From an uncultured Bacilli bacterium (GTDB lineage Bacteria > Bacillota_I > Bacilli_A > RF39 > UBA660), in assembly GCA_934085585.1 (NCBI GenBank), contig CAKOHI010000003.1, positions 62,001-126,000 of the forward strand: 64,000 nt of DNA, given 5' to 3'. The notes under the pieces are model-generated. The model had not been told where the DNA came from, ran no database searches, and saw only the letters and a list, made by a program, of their open reading frames with translations. Position numbers and translations under genes: made by a program. Below, one piece after another: positions 1 through 8,325 of the stretch. Position 1 is the first letter of the stretch. Each line of letters begins with the position of its first letter.

Positions 1-1
1 G

Positions 2-559
2 GTAGAGATGAAAGAAGCTAGAAATGCAATAGCTAATGCAACCGAAAATAGTTTAATATTATTCGATGAATTAGGTCGAGGTACAGCAACTTATGATGGA
101 ATGAGTCTAGCCCAATCAATTTTAGAATATATTAGTGAAAACATCAAATCATTTACGTTATTTTCAACTCATTATCATGAACTTACTAGACTAGATAAAA
201 AATACAAAAATATTAAAAATGTTCATGTTAGTGCTATTGAAAATGGTAATGAAATAACATTTTTACATAAAGTAAAAAACGGAGCAGTTGACAAAAGTTA
301 TGGTATTCATGTTGCAAGACTTGCTAAAATGCCAGAAAAATTGTTAGATAGAGCAGAAGAAATTTTAAATGAATATGAAACAAATGCCAAAAAGAAAAAT
401 CCAGAAGAAAAGATCCAACTTGCTATGGATTTTGAGCCAAATGTAAAAAAAGATGATATAATAAAAGAAACATTAGAAAAGATTGATGTTTTAAATACAA
501 CACCAATGGAAGCTTTAAATATATTATTTGATTTAAAACAAAAGATAAAAAAAGGGTGA
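2..559 (+). CDS. mutS: DNA mismatch repair protein MutS, C-terminal part (5' end outside window)
   Basis: This is the end of the MutS ATPase, which binds mismatched DNA and starts repair. The frame is open from the first bases, so the gene begins upstream of the window. Seen here: Walker B (SLILFDELGRGTATYDG), the STHYHEL switch motif, and the usual MutS tail ending TPMEALNILFDLKQKI. These are typical of MutS1 rather than MutS2, which would carry an Smr domain. It stops with TGA, which shows TGA is a stop here. The ABC exporter gene starts six bases later, so the two are probably co-transcribed. The usual partner mutL does not follow. Confidence 0.93.
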   Translation, partial: VEMKEARNAIANATENSLILFDELGRGTATYDGMSLAQSILEYISENIKSFTLFSTHYHELTRLDKKYKNIKNVHVSAIENGNEITFLHKVKNGAVDKSYGIHVARLAKMPEKLLDRAEEILNEYETNAKKKNPEEKIQLAMDFEPNVKKDDIIKETLEKIDVLNTTPMEALNILFDLKQKIKKG

Positions 560-565
560 GTAATT

Positions 566-2290
566 ATGAAGTTAAGAGAAATAATAAGTTTTTTTAAAAA
601 GTATTGTGGGAAAGATAAAAAACTTTTCATATTAGCATTTATACTTTTATTTATAACAGCATTATCAGGTACATTGTATGGATATTTAATTGGTCTTGTT
701 ATCGATATGACTAGAATTAATTCATATATATATGCAATATTAATTTTATTTTTAATATTTTTTATAGATGTTATAGATAACTTAATATTTGGAAAGTACG
801 GTAAAATTTATTTAGAAAGATGTGCCAATAATATTATGGAACGAATTGGATATGCTGTTTATGAGAAAGTTGGAATGCTTCCAGCACGAGCATTTGAAGA
901 AAAATCAAGTGGTGAATTTATAAATAGGATAACAAATGATTCATCAACAATAGCAGATTCTTTAAGACAAGTTTTAAGAATACTTATTTCTCTTTTTACA
1001 AGTATAATCGTCTTTATATATATTTGTTTTAATTCATGGATCGTAGCTTTAGAAGTAATAATATATTTAATTTTTTTCTATTTTATATCTCATAAATATT
1101 TACCTAGTATAAAAGAAAAGCAAAAAGAAATAAATAAAGAAAAAGATACAGTTGTTGCAGAAGTAAGTGAATCTATTCGTGGCATCAGAGAAATACGTGC
1201 TTTAGGAATTAGAAAAAGCATGAATATGAATTTTAAAAATATTATAAGAAATATATTTTGGAAAACTAATAAACAAATGATTACAGAAAAAAATTACAAC
1301 GCTTGGATTTATAATCTAAATGGAGTATTAGAATTTATAATATTTACAACTTGTATTTTACTTATTATAAATAATCAAGGGTCTTTTGCTTTCTTTATGG
1401 CAATGACATATTATATATATAGGTTTATGAATACCATAGAATTAATGATGAACTTGTCTACGAGTGTTCAAAAAATGAATGCTTCAATAGAAAGATTAAG
1501 TGAAATATTAGATAATAAATTATATCAAGATGAACAATTTGGAATAGTTAGTAAAACTGATATTACCGGAAACATAGAGTTTAAAAATGTAACATTTAAA
1601 TATCCAAATGAAAAAAGAGAAATATTTCATGAATTTAATTTGAGTATACCAACTAATAAAAAAGTTGCTATCGTAGGTAAAAGTGGGCAAGGAAAAACAT
1701 CAATATTTAATTTATTATTAAAATATTTTGAAGTAGATGCCGGAGTTATTTTAATAGATGATATACCTTTAGATGATTTTACCGAAGATGCTTTAAGACA
1801 AAATATAGCAATCATTAGACAAGAGCCATTTATATTTAATAAAACAATTTTAGAAAATCTAAAAATTATAGATCCATATATGTCTTTAAAGAAAATCAGA
1901 AATGCTTGTAAATTAGCTGAAATAGATGAATATATTATGAGTCTTCCAAATAAATATGATACAATGATCGGAGAAGGAGGTATTAATTTATCCGGAGGAC
2001 AAAAACAACGTTTAGCCATAGCTAGAGCATTATTAAAAAATAGTAAAATCATTTTACTAGATGAAGCCACAAGTGCTTTAGATAATGAAAATCAAGCCAA
2101 AATTAAAAAAGCCATAGATAATCTAGTAGAGACTCACACTATAGTAATGGTTGCACATAGACTATCTACGATAATTGATGCAGATATAATTTATTTAATT
2201 GATGGTGGAAAAATAGTAGCAAGTGGAACTCATGAAGAGTTATTAAAGAAAAATAAAATATATAAGGATTTATATAAAAATGAAATGTAA
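566..2290 (+). CDS. ABC transporter, fused membrane and ATPase domains (exporter type)
   Basis: A half-transporter of 574 residues, expected to work as a dimer in the membrane exporting an unknown lipid, peptide or drug. The first ~320 residues hold a six-helix type 1 exporter membrane domain. The rest is the ATPase: Walker A GKSGQGKTS, Q-loop RQEPF, signature LSGGQKQR, Walker B IILLDEATSALD and switch histidine in VAHRLS. All ATPase motifs are intact. The ribosome site (AAGGGTGAG) overlaps the mutS stop, so translation is probably coupled. The substrate cannot be deduced. A hairpin terminator overlaps its stop codon. Confidence 0.92.
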   Translation: MKLREIISFFKKYCGKDKKLFILAFILLFITALSGTLYGYLIGLVIDMTRINSYIYAILILFLIFFIDVIDNLIFGKYGKIYLERCANNIMERIGYAVYEKVGMLPARAFEEKSSGEFINRITNDSSTIADSLRQVLRILISLFTSIIVFIYICFNSWIVALEVIIYLIFFYFISHKYLPSIKEKQKEINKEKDTVVAEVSESIRGIREIRALGIRKSMNMNFKNIIRNIFWKTNKQMITEKNYNAWIYNLNGVLEFIIFTTCILLIINNQGSFAFFMAMTYYIYRFMNTIELMMNLSTSVQKMNASIERLSEILDNKLYQDEQFGIVSKTDITGNIEFKNVTFKYPNEKREIFHEFNLSIPTNKKVAIVGKSGQGKTSIFNLLLKYFEVDAGVILIDDIPLDDFTEDALRQNIAIIRQEPFIFNKTILENLKIIDPYMSLKKIRNACKLAEIDEYIMSLPNKYDTMIGEGGINLSGGQKQRLAIARALLKNSKIILLDEATSALDNENQAKIKKAIDNLVETHTIVMVAHRLSTIIDADIIYLIDGGKIVASGTHEELLKKNKIYKDLYKNEM

Positions 2291-2313
2291 ACGATAAATT
2301 GTTTACATTTTTT
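2283..2313 (+). terminator. Rho-independent terminator of the ABC exporter unit
   Basis: A perfect 10-bp stem (AAATGTAAAC / GTTTACATTT) with an 8-base loop, followed by T residues. The exporter stop codon lies inside the left arm. It sits between convergent genes. Confidence 0.8.
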
Positions 2314-2548
2314 AAATTTCCTCGCGAGTTATATTTTCAGATGTTAATGTATTTTTTGTTTCTTCGTTATAAAATAATACTTTATATCCACATATATTAG
2401 CAATTTTTTCAATTGCCTCAAAGTCAGCATGTCTAGTTTCTGTTTCATATTGTGATATTGTATTTTTAGCATATCCAGTTAATTTTCCAATTTGTTCTTG
2501 ACTTAAATTGTTTTTTCGTCTCATTGTTTTAAGGATTTTTCCAACCAT
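2312..2548 (-). CDS. Small XRE-family transcriptional regulator
   Basis: A 78-residue protein that is almost entirely one Cro/C1-type helix-turn-helix (LKTMRRKNNLSQEQIGKLTG, then YAKNTISQYETETRHADFEAIEKIA). It has a short tail and no obvious ligand domain. The start is an ATG preceded by GGTGA. It is divergent from the surface-protein gene at 2660. The shared 110-bp interval holds three TATCTCA-type motifs, one between the -35 and -10 of the surface gene, so it probably represses that gene and itself. The target assignment is inference from position. Confidence 0.85.
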   Translation of the reverse strand: MVGKILKTMRRKNNLSQEQIGKLTGYAKNTISQYETETRHADFEAIEKIANICGYKVLFYNEETKNTLTSENITREEI

Positions 2549-2567
2549 TTTGTTTCACCAAGTAAAT

Positions 2568-2648
2568 TATCTCATTTTAAGAATTAATTTGCTTGACATA
2601 TCTCAAAATGAGTAATATAATAGCGGTATAAGTTCACAATATGAGATA
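2568..2648. promoter_or_regulatory. TATCTCA repeats: likely operators of the XRE regulator
   Basis: TATCTCA occurs at 2568-2574 and 2599-2605, 31 bp apart (about three helical turns), and inverted as TGAGATA at 2642-2648. The middle copy is part of a short palindrome CTCAAAATGAG (2602-2612) inside the -35/-10 spacer of the rightward promoter. That spacing and placement fit a repressor operator. Which protein binds is inferred from the adjacent regulator. Confidence 0.6.
2593..2621 (+). promoter_or_regulatory. Sigma-A promoter of the surface protein gene
   Basis: TTGACA (2593-2598), a 17-bp spacer, and TATAAT (2616-2621), a perfect consensus. The gene starts 38 bp downstream. An operator-like palindrome fills the spacer. 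Confidence 0.85.
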
Positions 2649-2659
2649 TGAGGTGTGAT

Positions 2660-3940
2660 ATGAAGAATAAAAATAAAATGCTATTTAAAATTTTATTTAT
2701 ATTTTTTGGTGTACTTTGTTTAATTGTTAATAAAAAATCATTTACTACAGAAGAAACAATTAAAATTAATAAGCATGAAAAACTGTTATCAATGATGTTA
2801 GAGCAAAATAGTGGTGCAGGTGATTACCTGCAAGTAGCACAAAGTAATTGGCCAACTGAAGGATATATTTTTAATAAAGAAAGATCAGGTTGTGAAAACG
2901 GTGGAGAACTTTCATGGGATGATACAAGAAAAACTGTTGTTATGATGGGAGCTGTGTCTGATAAATGTTATGTCTATTTTAATAAGGTTTCTATAAAATC
3001 ATTAGTAGATTATGTAAAATCACAATATACCAGTGTACAAGGAGAAAATAATATATATTATCATGATTCGACTTTAACAAATGGTGCGGGTGATAACTCA
3101 TATAGATATGCTGGTGCAAGTGATAAAGTAAATAATTTTATATGTTTTGGTTCAACAGAAACTCCATGTCCAAATGACAATTTATATCGAATTGTAGGTG
3201 TGTTTGAAGATAATTATCATGGAGTAAGTGGACAACAATTAGTAAAACTAATAAAATATGATTATGCTAATAGTAATCTACTTGGAACAGATGGAGATTA
3301 TGTTGGTTCAGAATCTCCAAATGAAGAGTATATAGGAAAACTAACAAGTATTGGTAAATATCACTGGAATAGAAAAGCTACAGATAAAAATTCTAATACA
3401 TGGAGTACAAGTTTATTAAATAAAACAAATTTAAATACAAATTTTATAAATTATCTGGGAACGGAATGGGCAAATAAGATAGCAACAACAACATGGAAAG
3501 TTGGGGGAAATACCCGAGATAAAATATATTCCAAGGCCACTCCATCTGTAGCATATCAAAATGAAATAGTAAATCCTGATGCAGCTAATTCAACAGATAA
3601 CGCTACAACTTATAATGCCAAAGTCGGATTAATGTATGTAAGTGATTATGGATTTGCAGCAAGTCCAAGTGCATGGACGACTTTTTTAAATAAGTATTAT
3701 GAGTCTACTTCAATAATAAATTCAAATTGGATGTATATGGGATTTTTTGACTGGACAATTTCCCGTGGAAATGACTATTCCGTTGATGTAATTCCTATAC
3801 TTTATCTAAATTATGTTACTGATAGACCTGTTACTAATACGGGCAATTCTTATGGTGTTAGACCTTGTTTTAGTCTTAATTCTTCTGTAAGTTATGTATC
3901 AGGTACTGGAACAGAAAGTGATCCAATTATAATAAATTAA
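2660..3940 (+). CDS. Membrane-anchored surface protein, family with conserved C-terminal module (copy 1)
   Basis: 426 residues. The ATG at 2660 is preferred over the one at 2648 because GAGGTG sits just before it. One hydrophobic segment (~8-23) is a signal or anchor. A short region with two cysteines follows (GYIFNKERSGCENGG, then KCYVYF). From ~128 to the end runs a ~300-residue module shared with the genes at 12982 and 15923: NIYYHDS, CFGSTETPCP, NLYRIVGVF, LVKLIKYDYA, WANKIATTTWKVGGN, a VRP-type motif and the end SDPIIIN. Two cysteines in CFG-PCP are conserved in all three and may form a disulfide. No sortase motif is seen. Function unknown; probably extracellular. Confidence 0.8.
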   Translation: MKNKNKMLFKILFIFFGVLCLIVNKKSFTTEETIKINKHEKLLSMMLEQNSGAGDYLQVAQSNWPTEGYIFNKERSGCENGGELSWDDTRKTVVMMGAVSDKCYVYFNKVSIKSLVDYVKSQYTSVQGENNIYYHDSTLTNGAGDNSYRYAGASDKVNNFICFGSTETPCPNDNLYRIVGVFEDNYHGVSGQQLVKLIKYDYANSNLLGTDGDYVGSESPNEEYIGKLTSIGKYHWNRKATDKNSNTWSTSLLNKTNLNTNFINYLGTEWANKIATTTWKVGGNTRDKIYSKATPSVAYQNEIVNPDAANSTDNATTYNAKVGLMYVSDYGFAASPSAWTTFLNKYYESTSIINSNWMYMGFFDWTISRGNDYSVDVIPILYLNYVTDRPVTNTGNSYGVRPCFSLNSSVSYVSGTGTESDPIIIN

Positions 3941-4001
3941 ATGCCAAAAATAGTTGCTAAATAATACATTATCTGTTATAGTTAAAACGAGGTGCTTAAA
4001 T

Positions 4002-4906
4002 ATGTCTTTAGTTGATTTTTCAAATTGTAAAGTAGTGAATACGAAACTATATGGTGATTCAAATGGCAAGAAAAAAGGTATTATATACAATAATGAAAAA
4101 TATTTATTAAAATTTTCGTCTAAAAATAAAGATGGCAGTTATTCAAATAGTGCAATATGCGAATATGTGGCATGTCATATTTTTGATTTGTTAGGTTTTA
4201 ATACGCAACAAATTATATTAGGTAAATTTAAAAAGAATCATGAATATCTTGTAGTTGCATGTAAAGATTTTACAGAACCTAATAAAACATTTTGTGATTT
4301 TGCATCATGAAAAAATTCAGTTATAAGTATTCAGTTATAAGTAGTAGTAATGAAGGTTTTGGTACAGAACTTGAAGAAGTATTAGATGTAATATCTAAAC
4401 AATCCTTATACGATAAAAGTAAACTAAAAAATTTTTTTTAGCAAATGTTTATAGTAGATTCATTTATGGGTAATTTTGATAGACACAATGGCAATTGGGG
4501 CTTTTTAATAGACAAAGATAATAAAGTTTTTCTAGCTCCCATATTTGACTGTGCATCATGTTTATATCCAAAATTAAGTGATGAAAAAATATCATCTATC
4601 CTAAATAATGAAAAAGAACTTGAAAAAAGAGTATTTACTTTTCCAAATTCTGCTTTAAAAAAGGTTTTTAAATTGTCACCATATTTTTTTATCAATTCTT
4701 TTGAAAATGTTGATTGTAATAATGCTTTATATGAAATCTTTCCTAAAATAGATATAAAAAAAATTTATGAAATAATTGATAAAACACCTTATATATCAAA
4801 GGTAAGAAAAGATTTTTATAAAAACATTTTATATAAGAGATATAACTTAATATTAAAACCAGCTTACGAAATTTTAAAAGATAATCCTTTTTTACTAACA
4901 TGTTAA
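4002..4906 (+). pseudogene. HipA/CtkA-like kinase, disrupted by two stops and a 14-bp duplication
   Basis: Two open pieces make up one HipA-like Ser/Thr kinase. The N-lobe (4002-4310, start ATG after GAGGTG) has GIIYNNEKYLLKF. The C-lobe (from ~4445) has the catalytic-loop motif GNFDRHNGNWGF and metal-binding-type PIFDCASCLYP. Between them are an in-frame TGA at 4308-4310, a tandem duplication of TTCAGTTATAAGTA (4316-4343) that shifts frame, and a TAG at 4439-4441. Removing one repeat copy restores a single frame broken only by the two stops. The product is therefore very likely non-functional. It follows the surface-protein gene. HipA kinases are usually toxins paired with XRE antitoxins; an XRE gene lies at 2312, but pairing is inference. 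Confidence 0.82.
4316..4343 (+). repeat. 14-bp tandem duplication inside the HipA-like pseudogene
   Basis: TTCAGTTATAAGTA is present twice in direct contact (4316-4329 and 4330-4343). Fourteen bases is not a multiple of three, so the second copy shifts the frame of the kinase. Confidence 0.9.
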
Positions 4907-4980
4907 AAAAAAGTATGAAAATGTTTTTCACTTCCAAGTGGTGCGACTAATAAATGATTTTGGCTGAAAATGTAGAATAG

Positions 4981-5003
4981 CTTCATCGAAAGATGAAGTT
5001 TTC
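4981..5003 (+). terminator. Terminator downstream of the HipA-like pseudogene
   Basis: Stem CTTCATC / GATGAAG capped by a GAAA tetraloop and followed by TTTT. The rest of 4907-5115 holds nothing I recognise. Confidence 0.75.
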
Positions 5004-5102
5004 CTTTGTTTTGTGATATTATATTAGAGATAAATTTATGGCCAAATATCTATAGAAGATACTAATATGTTAAAAAATGAAATGTAATTGACTAAAATAA
5101 AA

Positions 5103-5121
5103 GAATAGCAAAATGCTATCC
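5103..5121 (-). terminator. Probable terminator of the first ZIP transporter gene
   Basis: Read on the minus strand, GGATAGCA / TGCTATT forms a short hairpin followed by a T-rich stretch (TTTTATTTT). The stop codon lies within it. Confidence 0.6.
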
Positions 5122-5910
5122 TAAAGCAACATCAAATATCATCATTAACAAAAAACCAAGTATTGTAAATAAGGCCATTAGGTCTTTTTTTTCATTTGTT
5201 TGACTTTCGGGAATAAGTTCTTGAACAACAACATAAATCATTGCTCCGCCTGCAAAGGCAAGAAATATAGGTAATAGGATTTGTACTTTTATAACTAAAA
5301 TTGCTCCAATAACTGCAGAAATTGGTTCTACAATTCCACTTAATACTCCGAAGAAAAAAGATTTAACAGGACTTAAACCTTCACGTCTTAATGGAAGTGA
5401 AACAGCCGATCCTTCTGGAAAATTTTGAATACCAATACCAATAGCAAGCATTACTGCTGAAGTAAGTGTAGCACCATTTAGATTATAAAAAACAGATCCA
5501 AAAGCAACACCGATTGCCATTCCTTCTGGGATATTGTGAAGTGTAATGGAAAAAATTAACATTAAGCTTCTTTTGATACTTCCAGCATTACTTTTTTTAT
5601 TAGTTAATTTATCAAATATTTTATCTCCTAAAAAGAGAAGCAATCCACCAGATAATACTCCCAAAGACACAATTATCCAAGGGGTCAGGTTAAGATTTTC
5701 ACTCATTTCTAATGCAGGAGAAAGAAGACTCCAAAACGTTGCGGCCAGCATAACGCCAGCAGATAAACCTAGCATTGCATCCATTGTGGTTTTATTTATT
5801 CTTTTAAACAAAAATACAACTGCTGCTCCCAAAGATGTTATACCCCACGTAAACATTGTGGCAATTAAAGCTTGCACAGGGTAATTTAAATTTATATACC
5901 AATTAATCAT
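5116..5910 (-). CDS. ZIP-family divalent metal transporter
   Basis: 264 residues with about eight membrane segments. It has the two ZIP metal-site motifs HNIPEGMAIG (helix IV) and QNFPEGSAVS (helix V). The second has Gln-Asn where many ZIPs have His-Asn, which may alter metal choice. It is expected to take up zinc or another divalent cation. The ATG start follows GAGGAG. The gene is alone and opposite to its neighbours. A second, clearly different ZIP protein is at 39547-40299. Confidence 0.88.
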   Translation of the reverse strand: MINWYINLNYPVQALIATMFTWGITSLGAAVVFLFKRINKTTMDAMLGLSAGVMLAATFWSLLSPALEMSENLNLTPWIIVSLGVLSGGLLLFLGDKIFDKLTNKKSNAGSIKRSLMLIFSITLHNIPEGMAIGVAFGSVFYNLNGATLTSAVMLAIGIGIQNFPEGSAVSLPLRREGLSPVKSFFFGVLSGIVEPISAVIGAILVIKVQILLPIFLAFAGGAMIYVVVQELIPESQTNEKKDLMALFTILGFLLMMIFDVALG

Positions 5911-5968
5911 AATCGCTCCTCATTTCACAATGTATTTTATGATAAATATTTTTTATGGTGATTTTATC

Positions 5969-5997
5969 TTTACAAAATCTCTTTCAAACGTTATAAT
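5969..5997 (+). promoter_or_regulatory. Sigma-A promoter of lon
   Basis: TTTACA (5969-5974), a 17-bp spacer, TATAAT (5992-5997). The start of lon is 26 bp downstream. No CIRCE or CtsR-like repeat was noticed here. Confidence 0.78.
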
Positions 5998-6023
5998 ATT
6001 TTTTGAGTTTAGGAGGTGTTTTC

Positions 6024-8291
6024 ATGACATTTAATATACCAGTCATCTTGCTGAAGAATTTAGTGATCCTTCCTAATCAAGAAATAAAATTAGAATTAAA
6101 TAATATTTTAAGTGGTAAATCTATAAACGTTGCCTTAAATAGTTTTAAAGGTGAAGTATTAGTAGTTTCTCCGATGGATGCGCTAGAAGAAGAACCATCC
6201 GTTGATGATTTACCTAAAGTTGGGGTAATAGCCAAAATTAAGAATAAAATAGATAATGATGGAATAATTGAAGTAAAGTTGCGAGGCACAAAAAGAGTAG
6301 CCATAAATAAATATTTTCAAGAAAAAAACAGTGATATATTATATAGTGAAGTAATGTATATCGATCTTCCATCACTCGTAGCATCCGAAGAAAATGCCAT
6401 ATTAAAAAAACTAGTAAATGTTTTAAAAGAATATATCAATGTATCTAAAAGCGTATCAAATGATATTCTTAACTTTGTGAGTAACAATAAAGATTTAAAT
6501 AAAATAACAGATGCTATTACATCGTTTTTACCCTTTAACACAATAAAAAAATTAGATTATATGCAAGAAATCAATCCTATAAAAAGAGCTAAATCTTTAA
6601 TTGCTGACATGAGCGAAGAAATAAAATCAGTTGAATTAGATAATGAAATTGAAGAAAAAATAAATGAATCATTAGAACATGATCAAAGAGAATTCATATT
6701 AAAAGAAAAAATGAAAGTTTTAAAACATGAATTAGGTGAAGATTCATGGAAAAGTGAAGAAGTTAATGCGTTTAGAACCATTCTAGAAAAACTAAAAATT
6801 GATAAAAAAATAAAAGAACATATTAATCATGAGATAGATAAATATGAGATAATGAATGAAGCCTCTCCAGAAGTAAGTATTATGCACAATTATTTAGATT
6901 GGATTATAAACTTACCATGGAATAAACAAAAAAAAGAAACTTCAAATTTTGATGCTGTCTATAAAGAATTAGATAAATCACATTATAAAATGGATGAAAT
7001 AAAAACAAGGATTAGTGAATACGTTGCTATAAAAAATTTAAACAGAAATATTTCTAGTCCAATTATATGTCTTGTTGGTCCTCCGGGAGTAGGTAAAACC
7101 ACTGTTGCTATGTCAATAGCTAAATCATTAAACAGAGATTTTTATAAAATTAGTGTCGGAGGATTAAATGATTCAACAGAATTAATTGGTTCAAGAAGAA
7201 CATATCTTGCTTCATCACCAGGAAGTATAATTCGTGGTTTATATAAATGTGGAAGTAATAATCCTGTAATACTTATTGATGAAGTGGATAAAATGGTAAA
7301 AGATTACAAAGGAGATCCTGCTGCAACTTTGTTAGAAATACTAGATCCACATCAAAATAAAAGGTTTATAGATAATTATATCGAAGAACCATTTGATTTA
7401 AGTAATGTATTATTTATATTAACTGCGAATAATGTTAATTCAATCCCTAAAACAATTTTAGATAGGGTAGAATTAATTGAATTAAATAGTTATACAGTTT
7501 TTGAAAAGAAAGATATAGCTAAAAATTACATGTTACCTAAAATACTACTTGATAATATGGTTTATGATAGCAAAATTAAATTTAGTGACGAATTATTATA
7601 TTTCATAATTAATAATTATACAGAAGAATCCGGTGTAAGAGATCTAGAACGAGTCTTATCTTCTCTTGCTAGAAAAATAACTATAAATAATGTTAAAATA
7701 TTAAATGAAGATAGAGTGGTAAAACTTTTAGGAACTCCGAAATACAAAGATGATTTAATTGTTGAAGAGTCACCCGGAGTTATTAATACTCTAGCTGTAA
7801 CTAATGTAAGTGGATTAGTATCAAAAGTAGAATCAGTAAGTACAAAAGGAACTAATAAATTAACTATCACTGGTAATCCTGGAGAAATACTTAAAGAAAG
7901 TATAAGTGTTTGTTTAACAATGTTAAAAAATAAGTATAAATACAGTTTTCATAATGAAGAGGTACATATTCATTTTCTAGATGCAACCTCAAAAAAAGAC
8001 GGGCCTTCTGCAGGTCTTGCAATTGCAGTATCTTTATGTAGTCTAGAAGAGTCAAAGAGTGTGCCTGCTAATATTGCCTTTACTGGTGAACTTACCTTAA
8101 ATGGAAACGTTTTAAAAATCGGAGGGTTAAAGGAAAAGCTAATTGCTGCATATAATAAAAATATCAAAGTAGTATATATGCCTATAGGTAATAGTAAAGA
8201 TTTAAAAGAAATTCCAGAAATTATACTAAATAACATGGAAATTATTCCAGTTAGTAATTTTAATGAAGTATATACAAAACTATTTAAATAA
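6024..8291 (+). CDS. lon: ATP-dependent protease Lon
   Basis: 755 residues, a near-normal length. It degrades misfolded and regulatory proteins in the cytoplasm as a hexamer. Order: N-terminal substrate domain (~1-190), a helical region, AAA+ module with Walker A GPPGVGKT (352-359) and Walker B VILIDEVDK, then the protease domain with catalytic Ser662 in KKDGPSAG and Lys705 in GGLKEK. The ATG at 6024 is chosen over an upstream TTG because AGGAGGTG stands five bases before it. It is followed 34 bases later by murF. Confidence 0.95.
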   Translation: MTFNIPVILLKNLVILPNQEIKLELNNILSGKSINVALNSFKGEVLVVSPMDALEEEPSVDDLPKVGVIAKIKNKIDNDGIIEVKLRGTKRVAINKYFQEKNSDILYSEVMYIDLPSLVASEENAILKKLVNVLKEYINVSKSVSNDILNFVSNNKDLNKITDAITSFLPFNTIKKLDYMQEINPIKRAKSLIADMSEEIKSVELDNEIEEKINESLEHDQREFILKEKMKVLKHELGEDSWKSEEVNAFRTILEKLKIDKKIKEHINHEIDKYEIMNEASPEVSIMHNYLDWIINLPWNKQKKETSNFDAVYKELDKSHYKMDEIKTRISEYVAIKNLNRNISSPIICLVGPPGVGKTTVAMSIAKSLNRDFYKISVGGLNDSTELIGSRRTYLASSPGSIIRGLYKCGSNNPVILIDEVDKMVKDYKGDPAATLLEILDPHQNKRFIDNYIEEPFDLSNVLFILTANNVNSIPKTILDRVELIELNSYTVFEKKDIAKNYMLPKILLDNMVYDSKIKFSDELLYFIINNYTEESGVRDLERVLSSLARKITINNVKILNEDRVVKLLGTPKYKDDLIVEESPGVINTLAVTNVSGLVSKVESVSTKGTNKLTITGNPGEILKESISVCLTMLKNKYKYSFHNEEVHIHFLDATSKKDGPSAGLAIAVSLCSLEESKSVPANIAFTGELTLNGNVLKIGGLKEKLIAAYNKNIKVVYMPIGNSKDLKEIPEIILNNMEIIPVSNFNEVYTKLFK

Positions 8292-8325
8292 GATATAATT
8301 AAAAAATAAGTAAGGATGTGAAAAA

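Noticed and set aside
1627..2070. Long open frame on the minus strand inside the ABC exporter
   Set aside because: A shadow of conserved ATPase motifs on the other strand; no ribosome site or family match. The same holds for other antisense frames over lon, EssC, dnaK and the surface genes.
4002..4906. TGA read as tryptophan (Mollicute code) to join the HipA-like pieces
   Set aside because: mutS, the PfkB kinase gene and others end with TGA and Trp is TGG throughout. The 14-bp duplication and the TAG would still break the gene.
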